Part shown: positions 45,401 through 60,400 of the stretch, piece after piece
Layout of the letters: each line of letters opens with the position of its first letter
How positions within the stretch are numbered: position 1 is the stretch's first letter
Assembly: GCF_947623445.1 (NCBI RefSeq)
Contig: NC_135246.1
Location: 188,501-252,500, forward strand
Source of the DNA: Clavelina lepadiformis
Lineage: Eukaryota > Chordata > Ascidiacea > Aplousobranchia > Clavelinidae
Reading direction: 5' to 3'
DNA length: 64,000 nt
The notes under the pieces: model-generated
Seen by the model: the letters and a program-made list of their open reading frames with translations, nothing else
The model's database searches: none
Told to the model about the DNA's origin: nothing
Translations under genes and position numbers: made by a program

Positions 45401-48400
45401 AGAGCAATGCCGAAGTTTTTAAACGAGGCGTGCCGGTTGAGACCTTCGCAGGTGTGCTCCTCGTCGCAAACTGCTCAAACAAACTCATGGAGTTCACTCT
45501 CTCACTCTCAAGCCTTACTCTGCTCAATACTTACCCAGAGTTCCGAAGAGTTCGACTCCGAGAGCGGCAAAGATGAAGAAGAGGAGCAGGAAGAGCATCC
45601 CGAGGTTACCGACCTGAGGAAGAGCGCGCGCCATCGTCTCGAGCAACGAGCGGATTCCCTTCGAGATCTTGAGCAACTTCAGAACTAAAAATGATTCCAT
45701 GGATTTGGAAATCGTTGAACTTTATCTACGTCACATACACAATGGAAATAGTTTCGTGATAGGGGTTTCACCTCTTGCGATCCTGAGAACCCTCATGACC
45801 CTGATGATGGTGGGGTTCATGAAAGTGGTCTGGGTCCACACATCTTCGATGAGGATGCCGGCGATTGAGAGGAGGACGATGATCATGTCCAACACGTTCC
45901 ACCTGAGGTCGGGAGAGGAAAATTATTTGCAATTGATCGTGAAGGTAGGTCAGTGCTTTAAATGATGAACATATCTGCAAATTGTACGTCACAATGCCGA
46001 CTTACTTGTCCCTGAAATATCTGCACACTCCCAGCGCTATCAGCTTGATGATCGCCTCCAGCACGAAGACAGACGTGAAGACGTAGTTGGCGTATTTCAG
46101 CGCCAGATCCAACGCCTGCGTGAAGTTGAACAAAAAATGTGTTTTAGATTTGTTGATTCATAGCAAGAGCGACATTGTTGCATCGAAGCTCTTGTATAAA
46201 CGTCACTCGCCCACCTTAGGCTGGTTGTAGTGTTCGGTTGCCATGGTGATGATGTTAATCCCGATAACAGCAGACACGGCGAGCTCGAAGTACTTGTTCA
46301 TGCAGAACTGGTGCAGTGCCAAGCGCATTCGACCGTAGCGTTCGTAATAGTTCTCTTCAAAGACAAGATATTGCGACCGGTGAAAATATCTTCCAAGGAG
46401 GCTTTTAAGCCGGGGTACAACCTCAGAATGTCAGAACACGTGGCAGACTACGGCAAATCAAGCGGCACCAACCTTCATGTTTGGGATTAGGCTCACAACT
46501 TGACAGGACATTTTGATAAATTTCTGCAACCGCTCCTCTGACGCTTCGTGCGTGAGAACGTGCCCGTACCATGGTGCGTCTTCGTAACGTCTGATTGCGT
46601 TTAGTTCCACGCAACTGACGCATGGTGCGTTTACGTAAAAGACGTTCCTCCTTCTTACGTCGCAATTCCTAAAACAACAATTGATGCAGGCAACGTAAAG
46701 AAAAACTAAAAGGCAGTTGCCGAAGATCCGACTATCCCATTATTACGTCATACCGCTTTTCTCGCGATCTCTTGGAGTTCGTGCTCCTCCCTGCACCGGT
46801 GGAAGTTTTCGACCACCACCCCCACGAACATGTTGATGACGAAGAAGCCAACAATGAGCAGGAAAGAGATGAAATAGATGATCAACCACACGCAGTTGTT
46901 CTTGACCGGCTGCAAACAAAATCGAGGATATTTCCAAGTTCAAGGAAACTTTTATATCATCACAAGTCTGGTACAAAACATTTTTTATCCTTCGCTGTTT
47001 TAAAGCGCTCCACCTGCATATCCACCCCCACAGCGTCGATCCCGCTGTACATGATCTCGACCCATCCGTCCTTCGAAGCCAGCACAAACAGTGACATCAG
47101 CGCCTGGCCCAGGTCGTCAAAGTTGTACCTGCGCGATTTAGAATGTCGCTTGAATAGGGGGCGCGATATGGTTGATAGAGAAAAGACAAAACTAACCTTC
47201 GATTGACCCACTGCCCCACTTCCGGTGTACAGTCAGCCCTTGTGACCACGTGACGTACATCCTCGCCATCGCAGTAGTAGAACTTTCCCTTGAAGAGCTG
47301 ATTGTGACGTAATTAGTAAACATTTGAACTTGGTCATTAACACAGAGAGTAAGAAGAGATGAAGATACCTGGACTCCCAGGATGCCGAAGATGACGAAGA
47401 AGGCGCAGCAAATGAGCACAATGTTCCCGATCGGTTTAAGCGAAGACAGCAGGGTTTGAACAACCAGCTTCAAACCTGGGGCCCGGCTAATGACCCTGCA
47501 CAGGAACAATTTACTCAAGTTCATGATGGAAAGAATAGAAGCTAAAGTTCAAATCAAGTTCAAGTTGATCACAACCAAATACATAAACACGAGCTTTAGA
47601 TTACGAAGGACCATAGAGCTTAGACCATAGATTTGGTTGGTTGCCATGGTTGTTCAATGCCATGTTACAGTCTCAGGCAGAACGGCTATTTATTATAAAG
47701 AAATGCGATAAAACGTTTGTATCAGCAACTACGTCATTCCATGATCGGAAAGTTTTTGAAGAAAACCAATTATTCAAGCATTAAAATGATAATTTGAGTA
47801 AAAAACTTCCAAAGTCAATGGATTACCAAAACGTTTGCTACAAATTCTCCCCTACACATTTCCCAGCCCAGCACTATCAAGGACATTTTCATGGCAAACG
47901 CGACACGAGCTGCTTAACTTCAACACTAAGACATTCTTATCTTGGCGCGCACCTGAGAGGCCGGAGTGCACGTAACAGGCGGAACACACGAAGCATGCCA
48001 AGCAACTTGGAATTGTTGCTGGATATCAACGTCATAAAGACGTCTATCAATGACGTAACAACAAGAAAGAAGTCAAGCACGTTCCAGCCGCTGGAAAATA
48101 AAAAGGTTCCGTGATTTACTTTCTACTTATTCCATGACAGACAGACCAAAATCTTTCTTTTCAATCATAAGAGAGTGAAGGCACCTTTTAAAGTAAGGTT
48201 TATCCCCGATGTAGAAACCGCTTGCGATTACTTTCAGAATCATCTCGACCGTGAAGACGACTGTGAAGACATAATTGAGGATATCGATGACTTGGCGCTC
48301 CTGGAATGCATGAGATGACAAATTATCAAGATTAAATTCATAGATTCTGTGTAATTACGCTGTTTGGTCCATGTTGAAACTAATATATTACGTAATCATG

Positions 48401-51400
48401 TCGTCATCACTACCAGGGTATTTTTGTAAACATTTGCAGCCAAAATTACAGAATTATTAGACTGACAACAACAGTTATAATGCAATCAGACTTTTGACTG
48501 AGGTTGCCTAGTTGGTGACTTACAACGCTGTCTGGCTTGATGGACGGCCTCTCCATGGCGATTGTGACGCAATTACCGAAAATAAACAACAAAATAAAGT
48601 TGTCGAACCATCTGTTGTAAACCACTTTCGAGATAACTCTTCGAAATCTGGAGCAAAAAGTTAAAAGCCACTTGCAGGGCAATGTCTAACAGCAGGAATA
48701 TAACCGATAAATGGCTTTAGATGTGATCACACTGATATTTATTCATCTCAGTAGTTCACCAGGACGGTTGCAATGCTTACAGGTTGTCTGGCGGGAGGAG
48801 GTAGAGCGACCAGTTCAACCTCTTGTACATGCACTGAGGAGCCGGGCGCCTGCATCCGGAGCATAACGACGCCACACATTCGCATCCCACCTGCATCGTC
48901 ATCATAATCTCGTTTATAACAACCCGACTGATGACGGCTTTGTAAATCTTACTGCAGCATTGACGTCATACATTACCATGTCGTATGTGATTTCACTGTA
49001 GCGACGATTGCTCGACGATGAAAGAGTTGGGGGAGTGGAGAAAGAGAGGGCCCTCATTTTATTCTCTTCTTTATCCTGCTGTTGATTGAACGATGACGTC
49101 ATGCTCGGAATAGCGATATCTTCGTCTAAACCAACATAGAAATCTTATAATTGAGCAACAATACGTCCAGGTTCGCATGCGCGGGCTACACTGAGAGGGA
49201 AGAAGTTATTGTAAGTGAACTTGTTATTGGCCTTGATGTGGCAGAGCATAAACATATGTTGCAAGTGTTTTAATGAAATGTAAATCAGTGTAAAAACTCG
49301 CACGGAGCGTTCAAGATGAAGATGGAGCACTCACCGTCCGAGTCGTCCTTCCATGAAACGAGAGATTGCTCATCCAAAGGAAGAGCCTTTTTACTCATCC
49401 TCATCTTCCAGGATCCGGTCCGAGAAAGGGAGCCCAAGCTAAGACACGACTGGAAAGAAAATTATACTTGCAATAATAATACAACATGAATCATGATCTG
49501 ATAAATGAGAAGTCATGTATTTATGTCTTGGCTTTGCAAGTATAAAGATATACATAAACGTCATGGCGCCACACAATACTGCCCTGACCTCTGTACTTGA
49601 CTTTCGAGAGTGAACGCCACGCCTTGATGACGAATTGTCGTTCTTAGAAGCCACAGGGCTTAAGCGCTGGTTTTCACTCAACCGTGACGCGCCGGAGTCT
49701 GATTCGCTGTCGCGCTCGGAGAAGGAGTGAATGAGGGACTTGTGCTGGGAGGAGGGCGACCCACAAGGGGTGGGGGTGGCGCATGTGCGCGTGATAATGG
49801 GGACACCGCGCGGGGAACTGCGCCCTGGAGCCGGTGAGGCTGCGCAAATAATTCAACAGTCCAAGAAATTTCAAGAGATAATCGAAGCAACGAGTTCAAT
49901 TTATTTGTTTATCAGGCAGTGCTAATTATTTCGTCACAATCTTCACCGACCTCGGTTAACCCTAATTTCAGGAGATCTTCTCTCATTCCGTGACGTCTCG
50001 TCATCAGTCTCCTCTTCACTTGTCGTCTCCGAGTCCGATCTTCTCGCCTCCTCCGCTCCCTGATCATTCACGACAAATAATATTGAAGGTATCAACCATA
50101 ACAGAGCTTATTGTTTACAACAAGGTGTCATGCCACGATTAGAGGAGCGATGCCACACACATGCAATCTCTCAATGCTCCCGGATGGACTTCTTATTCCC
50201 AGCGACCTCGCTACCCTGCTTGTGTATTCCTCCGCCAGCACGTGGTGCGGATGAACATCTTCCTCATCTGAGCTCTGATTGGACAATCTTTCCAGCGCTT
50301 CTTGTGTTTCCGAGTTACACTAAGACATGACGTCACGCACAACACGTCAAGCAAAGAAAATGTTTGTGGTGAAATTGACCGAACTTACTGAGACACTGAC
50401 GTAAACAACATCTACATGCACAAAGCACCACAACATATCTAGGTCTACATGTCGCTACATAGCGAGTCTATCTCGCCACAGAAATGCGCAATCATTGCCC
50501 ACCTCGGCCTGGAAGCCTTCGACCAAGATGGCGACCAGGAGATTGAAGAGAACGTAATTGCCGATGGTCATCAGAGTGATGAAGTAAATGGCGGCAAACG
50601 GTGTGGTGGCGTCCATCCCGTTGTAAAGGACGGTATTCCAATCTTCTTGTGTTAAGATCTGATTGACGAGACGCAAGTTTTGTGAGAAAGGTTGTATGAT
50701 AAAATATTCTTTCAATAAAAGTTACTTTTTCAACTTAAACTTTTTAAAATTCTTTCTTTACTAAAACACATTCCGGATAAAAGTTGGAGAGTTTGTGAAC
50801 TAAAATAAACTCTAACACTGCAAACTGTCGAGCGCACCTGAAACACAGTGACGAACGCCCACAGTAGAGTGTCGAAGTTTTTCCTGTCGCACTCGGTGTC
50901 GCCAAACACGTTCAACGAACAAAACTTGCAGCCGAACAAATGCATTCCTAAGATGCTGAAATTTGATAAGAATAAGTGCAAAATAGGTGACTAGGACAAC
51001 AATAACAAAGAACGCACCTAAAGATGAATATGAACAATGTGAGTAGCATCATGAACGTCGCGACGTTGTCCATTGTCTTCATCAAGACCACGAGCTGGCG
51101 CCGCAGAGCAGGTAGAAACCTTATAAGTTTTAAAACCCGGAGGAGTCGAAATGTTCGGAGGACAGACAAGCCCCCGGGGCCGTTCTCGGTACCGGCCGCG
51201 ATCTCCCAAACACTGAAAATAATTCAGGTCAAAATGAAGGAAGACAACATGATAAGATGTCGGTGTTGGGAATATCCAACCATGCTTATGATCATGATGG
51301 CAATCTATTCATATTTCAACCCCAGGTTGCCATAGACATCAGCTTGTTACTTGTCCAGGTGCCAAAACATCTCAATGGGGTGGCCCCATAACCACCGGTG

Positions 51401-54400
51401 GTGAACTTATTATGACGTCACCCCATGTAATAAACATTCCTATAGTTTAATAATACATCACATCAACTCTTATTATGACGTAACAACACAAGTGTAAGAG
51501 TTGTGAATTGTATGAAGGTCACCTGATAATGACGATGACGGCATCAAATAAGTTGTAGAAGTTTCGAATATAATCGATGAATCCGAACGCGATAAGTTTC
51601 GAAACCATCTCGAGCGCGAAGAGGGTCGTGAAGACGATGTTACTTATCTCAAGCACGCGAGTTAGTTGCTCGCTCTGAAACACGATTCATTACGTTTCAA
51701 ATGGAACAGAATCAACCACAGACCTCGACTTGCTACGGATAATTACTTATAAAAAGACTAATTTCGAGAAGAATTCCAAATTTCTGTCAAAAGTTTTCCC
51801 ACGAACTTTATGTATCGAGTTAAATTTTCCGACGCCCGGCCTTAAGGCGACCCCAATCACCTGGTTGTGGTGCTCGATTCCCATGCTGAGGGTGTTCACC
51901 AAGATGGCGACCATGATGCCTCGGTTGAAGTGTTTGCTTTCTACGATTCGTTTCATCTGCTCCGATATCCGAGACTTAAAATCACAAACTTTGTCCGCTT
52001 TGTGCTGCTCAAATGACAAGGATTTTTGATTTCGAATCAAACTGACAAAAAATCTTTAGCTTTCAAAGTTTATGGGAGACTATGTCAGCATAAACATAGA
52101 CATCTAAACATATCAACATATCGACCGCGCGTAAGAATTAATCGCTCTGATGGTTCTGGTTAAATTAAGGGAAAAGCGCCAACAACTCAATATACGAGCA
52201 CAGATGATCACATTAATTTTTAATGCCACTTATTAAAATGCACGCCGATGAGTGAAATGATCCTAACAGACACGTCTCAGTTGAAATTTAAAATTTCCAA
52301 ACCATAAAACTAGGCAAGTTTAGGCAGAAGAAATGTGATGTCTTAAAATTACCTTTAAATAGTTTACCCTCGATCTCCAACAACTCTCATTTGCGTTTGA
52401 TGACGATTCTGAATCTGAGCACTCTCCAGGCGGTGGGAAATAATCTCCGTTTGTGACGTCGTAAACGGGACAGGTACACTTAAGGTCAGAGGTCACGTAT
52501 TGACTTGAATCGTCTGAACCAGATTTTATCGGCTGCCGCTCTTTGCATTCATCGGCTGCAACAATAATAGCGATTATTATCCTATTGTGATAGTTCACAG
52601 CTGATTTAGATCCTCTGTCACGTCACAACTACTCCCACTACAATCTCTGCTGGTCACGTGAGGTTACGGTAAAAGCTCCTTATAAGGAAGTGAGCGTGGC
52701 ACCGAAATCTCGGATCTCGGTTTTCAGGCAAATTTCTCTCCCCAGCTGAAGCTACACTTATACTTATAACCACTGGACCGGACATTTACCGGACTCACCG
52801 GACCCGGATCGGAAGTAGACTGCGCCAACAGAACCCATTATGACTTCATCGGACAATCTTCTCTTAGCGATGGTGGAATTGGATAGACAAGATGAGGACA
52901 AGGAATTAGGCAAGGAAGGAACTGATAAAATGGATGAGGCCGGCGACAGGCTGGGGACAGCCAACCTTGAAAATTAGCATCGGGTGAGAGAAGTTTGATG
53001 AAGAAACTGTTTCGTCATCAACGAATTGAACGACGACAATGCAACAGAAATAAATAAGAAAAATTTCAACTCACCGGAAAGAATTTTTCAATTGAACGGA
53101 AGCGTCAGATTCTTTTTTACCGTCAGTTATCATCAGGGGGGTGGAGGGCAGAGTTTGGGGGGCGGGGTCATTGAGGTCAAGGTTGAGGTCAACTTTCATG
53201 ACCCCTTCCGACCGTGACAGAGTGGAGGGCTCAGTGATGTGATAATGGTGGTGATGATAATGATGGTGATGGTGGAGGTGGATGGATTGCGACTTCTTCA
53301 CTTCCGATCTCTTCATCTTCTCCTGCTCCTGATGTTGCTCCTCGCGCTTCTTCTTGTACTTCATCCATCGCCTGCATACGCGGAAGCGTCATACGTCATC
53401 AACTTATGAAACCATTAAACAACTCCTCTATAAGCATTCGATTTGGAGCCCAGGGATTGTGACGCAAAAATGTCACATGACTCAGCGCGAGTTTTTCGAT
53501 CAAAACCTTTGTAAGTTTGTTTTCTTTTTTAAAGTTTGTCATTTTATAAATTTTTCCTGAACCAGAGGGAAATCTCCGAGGTTTTCGGACGAAACATTTA
53601 CGCTTAGTTACGCCACGTCACAATGCCCGGAACAAATTTGCCGTGACACCAGCAAACGACCCTGCATTTTTCTTAAGATGTGACGTCATGGTTTATTTGA
53701 CCTTTTACTGGATGAATTCCTTTAATGAATTTAACGTTTGTGAATAGTTTTATTGCTTAATTATGTCGTTTACATCCTGTTCTTTGTCTTCAGACTTCGC
53801 ATCAATAATTCAAAGACATTAGAACGAACAAATTTTCATGATGGAACCAACACATTTCAGCAGACAAAAAGTACGAGATCTCAATGAACGTGTGAGGTAA
53901 TTGTGCGCTGATGGAAAATGTTACGCCATGGCGCAGATTTTGTGTCGCATTTAATCGCATGAGCAGTGCGATAAATTCTAAATAAAAACATTCACTTAAA
54001 GATGATGCTTTAAATCAATAAAACATGTGCAAGTGGAGCCATGTTACAGATATGTGCGCAGGATGAAGACAGATTTGCTTCATCTCATATCATGATCGAT
54101 TATAATTTATAGAAGCTCTTTTAACAACATATCATCGCAATATAATTCATGATCCTTCCAACATCAACATCTTACCTTCTGCATCTCCTCCTGCTCTTCC
54201 TGTAGAGATGCGAGATGTACTTGAACATCTCCTCGTAGCAGTTCCCAGGAGGAGAGTAGCTGGCCAGAGTGCTGTCGTTCGATTTGAACCTCAACCTCTG
54301 CTCCTCCATCAATCGCTGCTCTCTCTGTTTCGTCACAGAGAACTGGGTCGCTATGACAACCAAACACAAGTTGATCATGAAGAAGGATCCGATCTGGGGA

Positions 54401-57400
54401 AGAGGAGAGAGGATGATTAGCAAACGAGGATCCGGATCAGGACTCGCTCACGGAGCTTCACTCACCACGATGAGGAAGATAAAATATATGAAGCTGTAGA
54501 AGGAATAGCCGTCCATGACGTAATACATGATGTCAACCCAGCCCTCTAAACTGATAACCTGGAATGATGACGTAATGATGATCTAACTTGGCACTGCGGT
54601 ATGATGCAAAACCAGTGAGTCGGGTGTTTACCTGGAAAATGGCGACCCACGCGTACATGATGTTGTCGAAGTTGATTGCCCCCTGCGAAGGGTTTTCCCC
54701 GCCAGCTTCGCACTTGTTGTAATACTGATTCCAATCGACGCAATCCTGACCGCCTGTGACGTACAAGAGCATGGTATAGCTGCAAGGCGCATTGCAACAT
54801 CGCCGGTACACATACCATCGCCGTCGACGTAGATATGGTTTACGTCATAGCCGTCCACAAACGACGTGACGTTGAGCGTGCAGGTGAGATTGTCGACCCT
54901 GGTCCTGTGCAGAATATTTCGGTCCCCGCAGCTGAACATTCCATTATCGATGATGGGAATGGAGCAAACAGGCACATCTCCGTGCATGTCCTCGTCGTAG
55001 TACGGACTCAGCATAGAGCTGGTGACGTAATGAAGACAATAGAATCATAAACGCGGTAAATAAATAAACTTCTGCGGTTCACGACTATACATGGCAAGAT
55101 TTTACCGAAGGAAGTAGTTCATATAGTTGGGAAGTCAGCAGCGTATCGCGGCTTTTACGAGGCGGAGTGAACTAAAGCGGCATATTATCATATAATCGGG
55201 AGTTGATGTGCAGCAAAGAGTTATTTCGTTCAGAGACAGTGCGACTGATCAACTTTCGAATATAAATCACGGCCAGCACTCAACTTATAATTAGCGAGAC
55301 AATCATAGATTCCAAAACGACCGTTTGACTTGTACCCTATAATTATATGATTTAGCTCACCTTCCATTTCCAAGCACGAATGTTTCGTTGTCAAGGAAAC
55401 AGCGCTGACGTAACGTTCCGGCCCAGAGTTGTACGGCGATCACTCCGAAGACGAAGAAGACGAAAGAGCAGAGCAAGAGAACGTTCCCGAGCATGGGAAG
55501 CGTGTCCAGGAGGAGCATGACCAGGATTCTCATGCCTCAAGATCAAAAATAATAAACAATCATGGTTTCAAACAAACACCGAAATAAAATCTTCAATAAA
55601 AGGAGAAAATTTCTTCGCGTAAAAACAAGATTTACTGGGAAGTGTGGACGTGACGTCATAATTCAGAAGAAATTTGTCTGTTTGAGGCTCCGGACCAGTT
55701 AAGTTTGTGAATTTAAATTGTTTTCTATCAAACCTAATTTTGAGTTAAAGAAAGTTTATCGGCGGCGCATTAATACCCAAGACGATCATAACCGCCGCTA
55801 TTAAAAGCGTATTCTTCATCTGTTTGAAAAAGTTACGATGGTTAATCCAACAACGTGATATTGACAAATCGATGAAGGTCCAATAACTAGCACAAACTCA
55901 TCTGATAAAAGTTAAATCTTTCTCAGAGAGAAATTCTATGGAATTTTCACGACCACGTTGTGTTTAAGACAAACTAATTTTTTAAGACTGTCATAAACAT
56001 CATATCACAGACTTTCAATAAAGTTCTGTCTTTGATCATGGACATTGTGACGCCAACAATTTCTTTATTAGCTAACTATGAAGTATACAACGGCGTCAAT
56101 GGTTAGGTCATTGTAACGTTTGTCGACACATAATGTGTGAGACAAGCAAGACTTCCACAAGAAAACTATAAGAGGACCTATATGTTATTAAGCAACCGAT
56201 TTGAATTAAGGAATATTTTTGCTGTCTACATCCTCACACTGATTCGTAACTTACTTGGGACTCTGTTGATGGCGCGAAGTGGCCGTAAGACGCGAACTGT
56301 CCGAATCGCTGTGAAGTTCATGACCTCACCTACCGGCAAAGTGTATTCCAGCATTCTAGAACAAAAAGCGATAAAATTTTGAACAAATCCACCTCAAACC
56401 TGTTTTACATAAAAATGTTATTTTAACTTATCGGAAAATGATGTATTTTGGACTAAAGCGACAATTAACGTGTGTTCGAGTGAGCTGTGAGATCGACTCA
56501 AAAACAATTTTGTTTCCTGAACTAGATCGCGGTAACCTCGCGCGAAGAAGTGATTCGTCGCCTAAAGCAGACGCCGCAAGTCTGACTAAAACGAGATGAA
56601 ATAAGATCTCAGCCCAAGGCGGCAATTTTTTAAATTATCTTGACATTTGTCGAAAGATTTTCACAAGGAGCAGATCCAACAAGAATATCAAGTGGAAACC
56701 AGGACGAAGAATAATCGTGAATATCGCACCGGGTCGGGTTAGATAAAAGAACTGAAGCTAAATGCAACATTCTTTCCAGCTTGCACGCGCGCAACAAGGT
56801 TGGCATTAAGTTGAAATTTAAGCCGCTTTCGTTGAAGCTATTAACGCTGAAATTAATTCAAATTTTCCTAAGTTGGCCAAATATACGACAAATTGACGAA
56901 ACGCGTCATTCTATATGGCAAGCGGCAATGCTTAATTGACGCATTAAATGTAGGTTATAAGTTGGCCCGTAGATCAAGTTCAAAGAAAGAAATCTTATTT
57001 TCTATGCGACTTGCCACGTTTCTACAACAGTAGTTGGGCGGTTATAGCGAGTTATTTTCTACGAGATATCACACAATACATCCAATGCGCGTAACAAAAG
57101 GAGACGTTGGTAACAATGGAACGAACACAATGAGGTTTATGTTGTGGTTTGTGCGCCGAGAAAGCAGACAACAAGTTGAATAAAACCGACGGAATTTTAC
57201 TAAGTTTGCTTTCTCTTAAAACAAACGTCGAAATTTTTCTCTGCCGAGATGGTGGGCCGGTGCTTTTTTGGAAGATCACGCAGGTTTTATCTTTGTAAAG
57301 AGATAATTTTGGTCTTAAATATTTTTTGGGGAAATACTTGGAAAGTGTCCATTTCACCGCAAGTAGGTCACGCGACCCGTAGCTAAAGATAACTGGCGAG

Positions 57401-60400
57401 GTTGGGAGAAAGGTCATTTATATCGTCAGGGTTCATTTCAAGTTCATCCCGGGTCGGTAAGAAACCGTGAAAATCGCCAAGCACGAAAGATTTGTTCCTG
57501 GTAGCGACTCAAAACACTTTAGCGCCTAATCCCACACATTTTACGTCACTTCCGCACAATTCCAGTTTAAAGAACTATCTCGAAACCGGATTAAGTTGTA
57601 CAACTCCCTCTCCAGCAAATTTTTCCGGGTTTGCAGCTTATATCCAAGATGGATTCTCTTGAAGTAGAACGCCGACGATCCCAGATACACGAAAAGGTTC
57701 TTTGAAATGGTGACCCCGCGTACCTAACAAGCAGCCCAACAATACGACGTCACACAAACTGCGATTCAACCGTTTGGGCTCCAAGTGTAAGTTGCGGTGT
57801 CAGCTTGCGTCACATTACGTCACAGTATCAGCGTGCTACTTGCGAAAACAAACGTGGGGGCGGCCGGGTGGGTGATAGATGTGCCGCATGTGACCCAATT
57901 AAACCCCACCTTTATCCCAGCCGATAACCTTACATAGAAATCTAAAGAATTCCTCAAAGTAACCCCGGATGAGCAACTCTGCAAGCGGTGGGTGTAACGG
58001 TTTGTTTGCGTTTCTTCCCTGCTCCCTACTTTACATTACACAAAGGGAAGAACTTAACTTGAGCAGATAATGATCTGGAGATCGCGATTTCGTTGTTTAA
58101 TTTGTGTAATGTCAGTATGTGTGACGTCAGGGGTGTTTTTGTAAATGACGTCAATTCCGGTTTGGCATTTCTAAGGTTTCAAGTGAATGAGTTAAAAATA
58201 TAAGTTTCCGCATTTCAGAAAATCTTTCAAAAAACCATGAACAAGGACTCACCCGCACAACACGATGAAGAAATCCAACCTGTTCCAGGCCTCGCCGAGG
58301 TATCCGAGCTTGCCCCAGACCCCCATCGCAATCATCTTGACCAACATCTCAGCCGCGAAAAAAGCAAAGACGAAATCATCAATATTCTGAAAATAAAGAT
58401 TTTAAGTCGTTTTCTGAATCTGAAGAATTCTGTGCTTGTCACCAAAGCCTCTCACCTTTGATATTTGACACCGTTGTGTCTCACAGTGCAAGTTGCTGCT
58501 CGGGTCGCAGGGCTCGTACAGACCGAGCGTGACGCAGTTGATGAGAATCACGAGCATGCTCGCTCTCTCGAACCACGTGGGGGGACGAGTTAAGGATTCC
58601 AACACATACAACAACTACATAGACATTGTATATATTCTTATGACAATACCGTGTTTTCAACCGCGAGATGTTTACTGACCGCGTGTTGTTGTTGTTTGTT
58701 TGCAGTTGAAAGTTACAACCATTCCGGTCGATTGCCACCTACGAACTCCAGGATTAACTCAATTGCTTTCGGTGGGTTACTCATAAGTGAAATAGCTCAG
58801 CCTCTTAGAAATAGCACTCGTCAGTTCTAAGATTATCTTGCGGTCGAGTAAATCTTTGTTATTTCACAAAGTTAATAGAATCTCCCGCTCATAAGCGTCG
58901 ACCGCAACTCAAATCGTGGCAGACAGCAAAGTTGCGAATCTCGGCGATAATCGCTTCATTTGACTTGTTTCTAGAACAGTTCGGCGAAGACAGCAACCGA
59001 AGCAAGCGCCGCAAACTGACATCACAAGATTTTAAGGACAGGTTCTGTGTAAAATCTTTCGCAATCCAAGCGACCACGCCGTCGTATGCACCCGGTGCTT
59101 AAAAGCCTCCCCGCCATTAACCATCTGCTCAGTAACTTACGCGCTATCACTACTGGGTATATGAATGACGTCATAAATGATGTCACAATTTCAGTCCCAA
59201 AATTTCGACCTTGCGCTACGTCATGAACGTGGGTAACGATTTATTGGACGATGTTCATCGAATAACTCGCAAGTTCCGCGTCATGGAGCGGGCAGTCGTG
59301 AGCGGACGGCGATTTAAGGGATTAAGCGCGATTTTTTCAACAAAGGAATGAAAACAATCGAATCATCACGTGATCACACGCAACAGATTGTGCCGAGATG
59401 GAAGATGAATTCAATTATGGCGGGAAACGCGCAAAAGGTGCAGAACAATCAATGGGGGCCAAATTACGATGATTGTTGCCATCATAGGACGATTCTTTCC
59501 ATTACGGCGAAGTATTTAAAATTATAAATTCAATGACCACCGCGATCGATGACGATGTTCCATAATCACGTGATACTTGATGATGACGGTAATTATGCGG
59601 TCATAATCAGGGGTTATATAAGGCGTAGGCTTGGGAACACACGGTAGCAGCACTCGTCTAATTAAGGGGTTGGTAATGGCATTAACTGTTTTATTGCATC
59701 GACTGTGTTTGACCTGTGAACCCTTGCAAACATGTCAATCGTGACGTGAGAAACTGATTATTATTGCATAGACAGATTTGTCACCACGCTAACGCCAATG
59801 TCGTCACGGAAACGACAAAGTTTCCATAATAGTCATGGTTGCGACGTCACAATATTCCCTGTTCGCGTGCCGGTCCCAAGAGAGATTTGGCGAGATGGAG
59901 AAATGAACACAAAGGCGGCTAATAGCTGAGCACTTTACAGCGATACTCGAAGTAAAAATCTGGAACAAAACAGAGGTCAGAGCGAAAGAAAATAGACCGC
60001 TTCGTCGCGACATAAAAGCCCCGAGTGAAGGTTTAATCCGCCCCCCCCTTCATAACATCGTTCTTGCGTAAAATGACTTTCGCGTAAAATGGTCCATTTT
60101 CTGACTCGAAATTACAACAACGTGAAACAGATGACATTAAACCGATAAGTAGGATGGCGTATAAAGGAATGACGACAAATTCTAGAACAAATTCTCGTGA
60201 ACGCGACCGAGGTTGCAAGGGTATGTCAATCAAACCAGGAATTTTAAAATCGATTTCCTCAAAATGTTTGTAAAGTGAACGGCGATAACAAATCGACAAT
60301 TGTGACGCTTCAATGCAAACCTTAAAACGACCCATGACGTCACTACGACACAAACACTACCAACGCACTTTTAGAAGGTGGCAGGAATGAATTAATAAGT

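Noticed and set aside
51975-52040. Extension of the channel exon upstream to 52040
   Set aside because: The frame is open there, but the acceptor at about 52041 would enter in the wrong phase after the exon ending at 52353. The acceptor at 51974 restores the phase.
55743-55818. Extra exon of the calcium channel gene
   Set aside because: An acceptor-like CAAACAG precedes an ATG, but the peptide does not align with any Cav3 segment and the flanking exons join perfectly without it.
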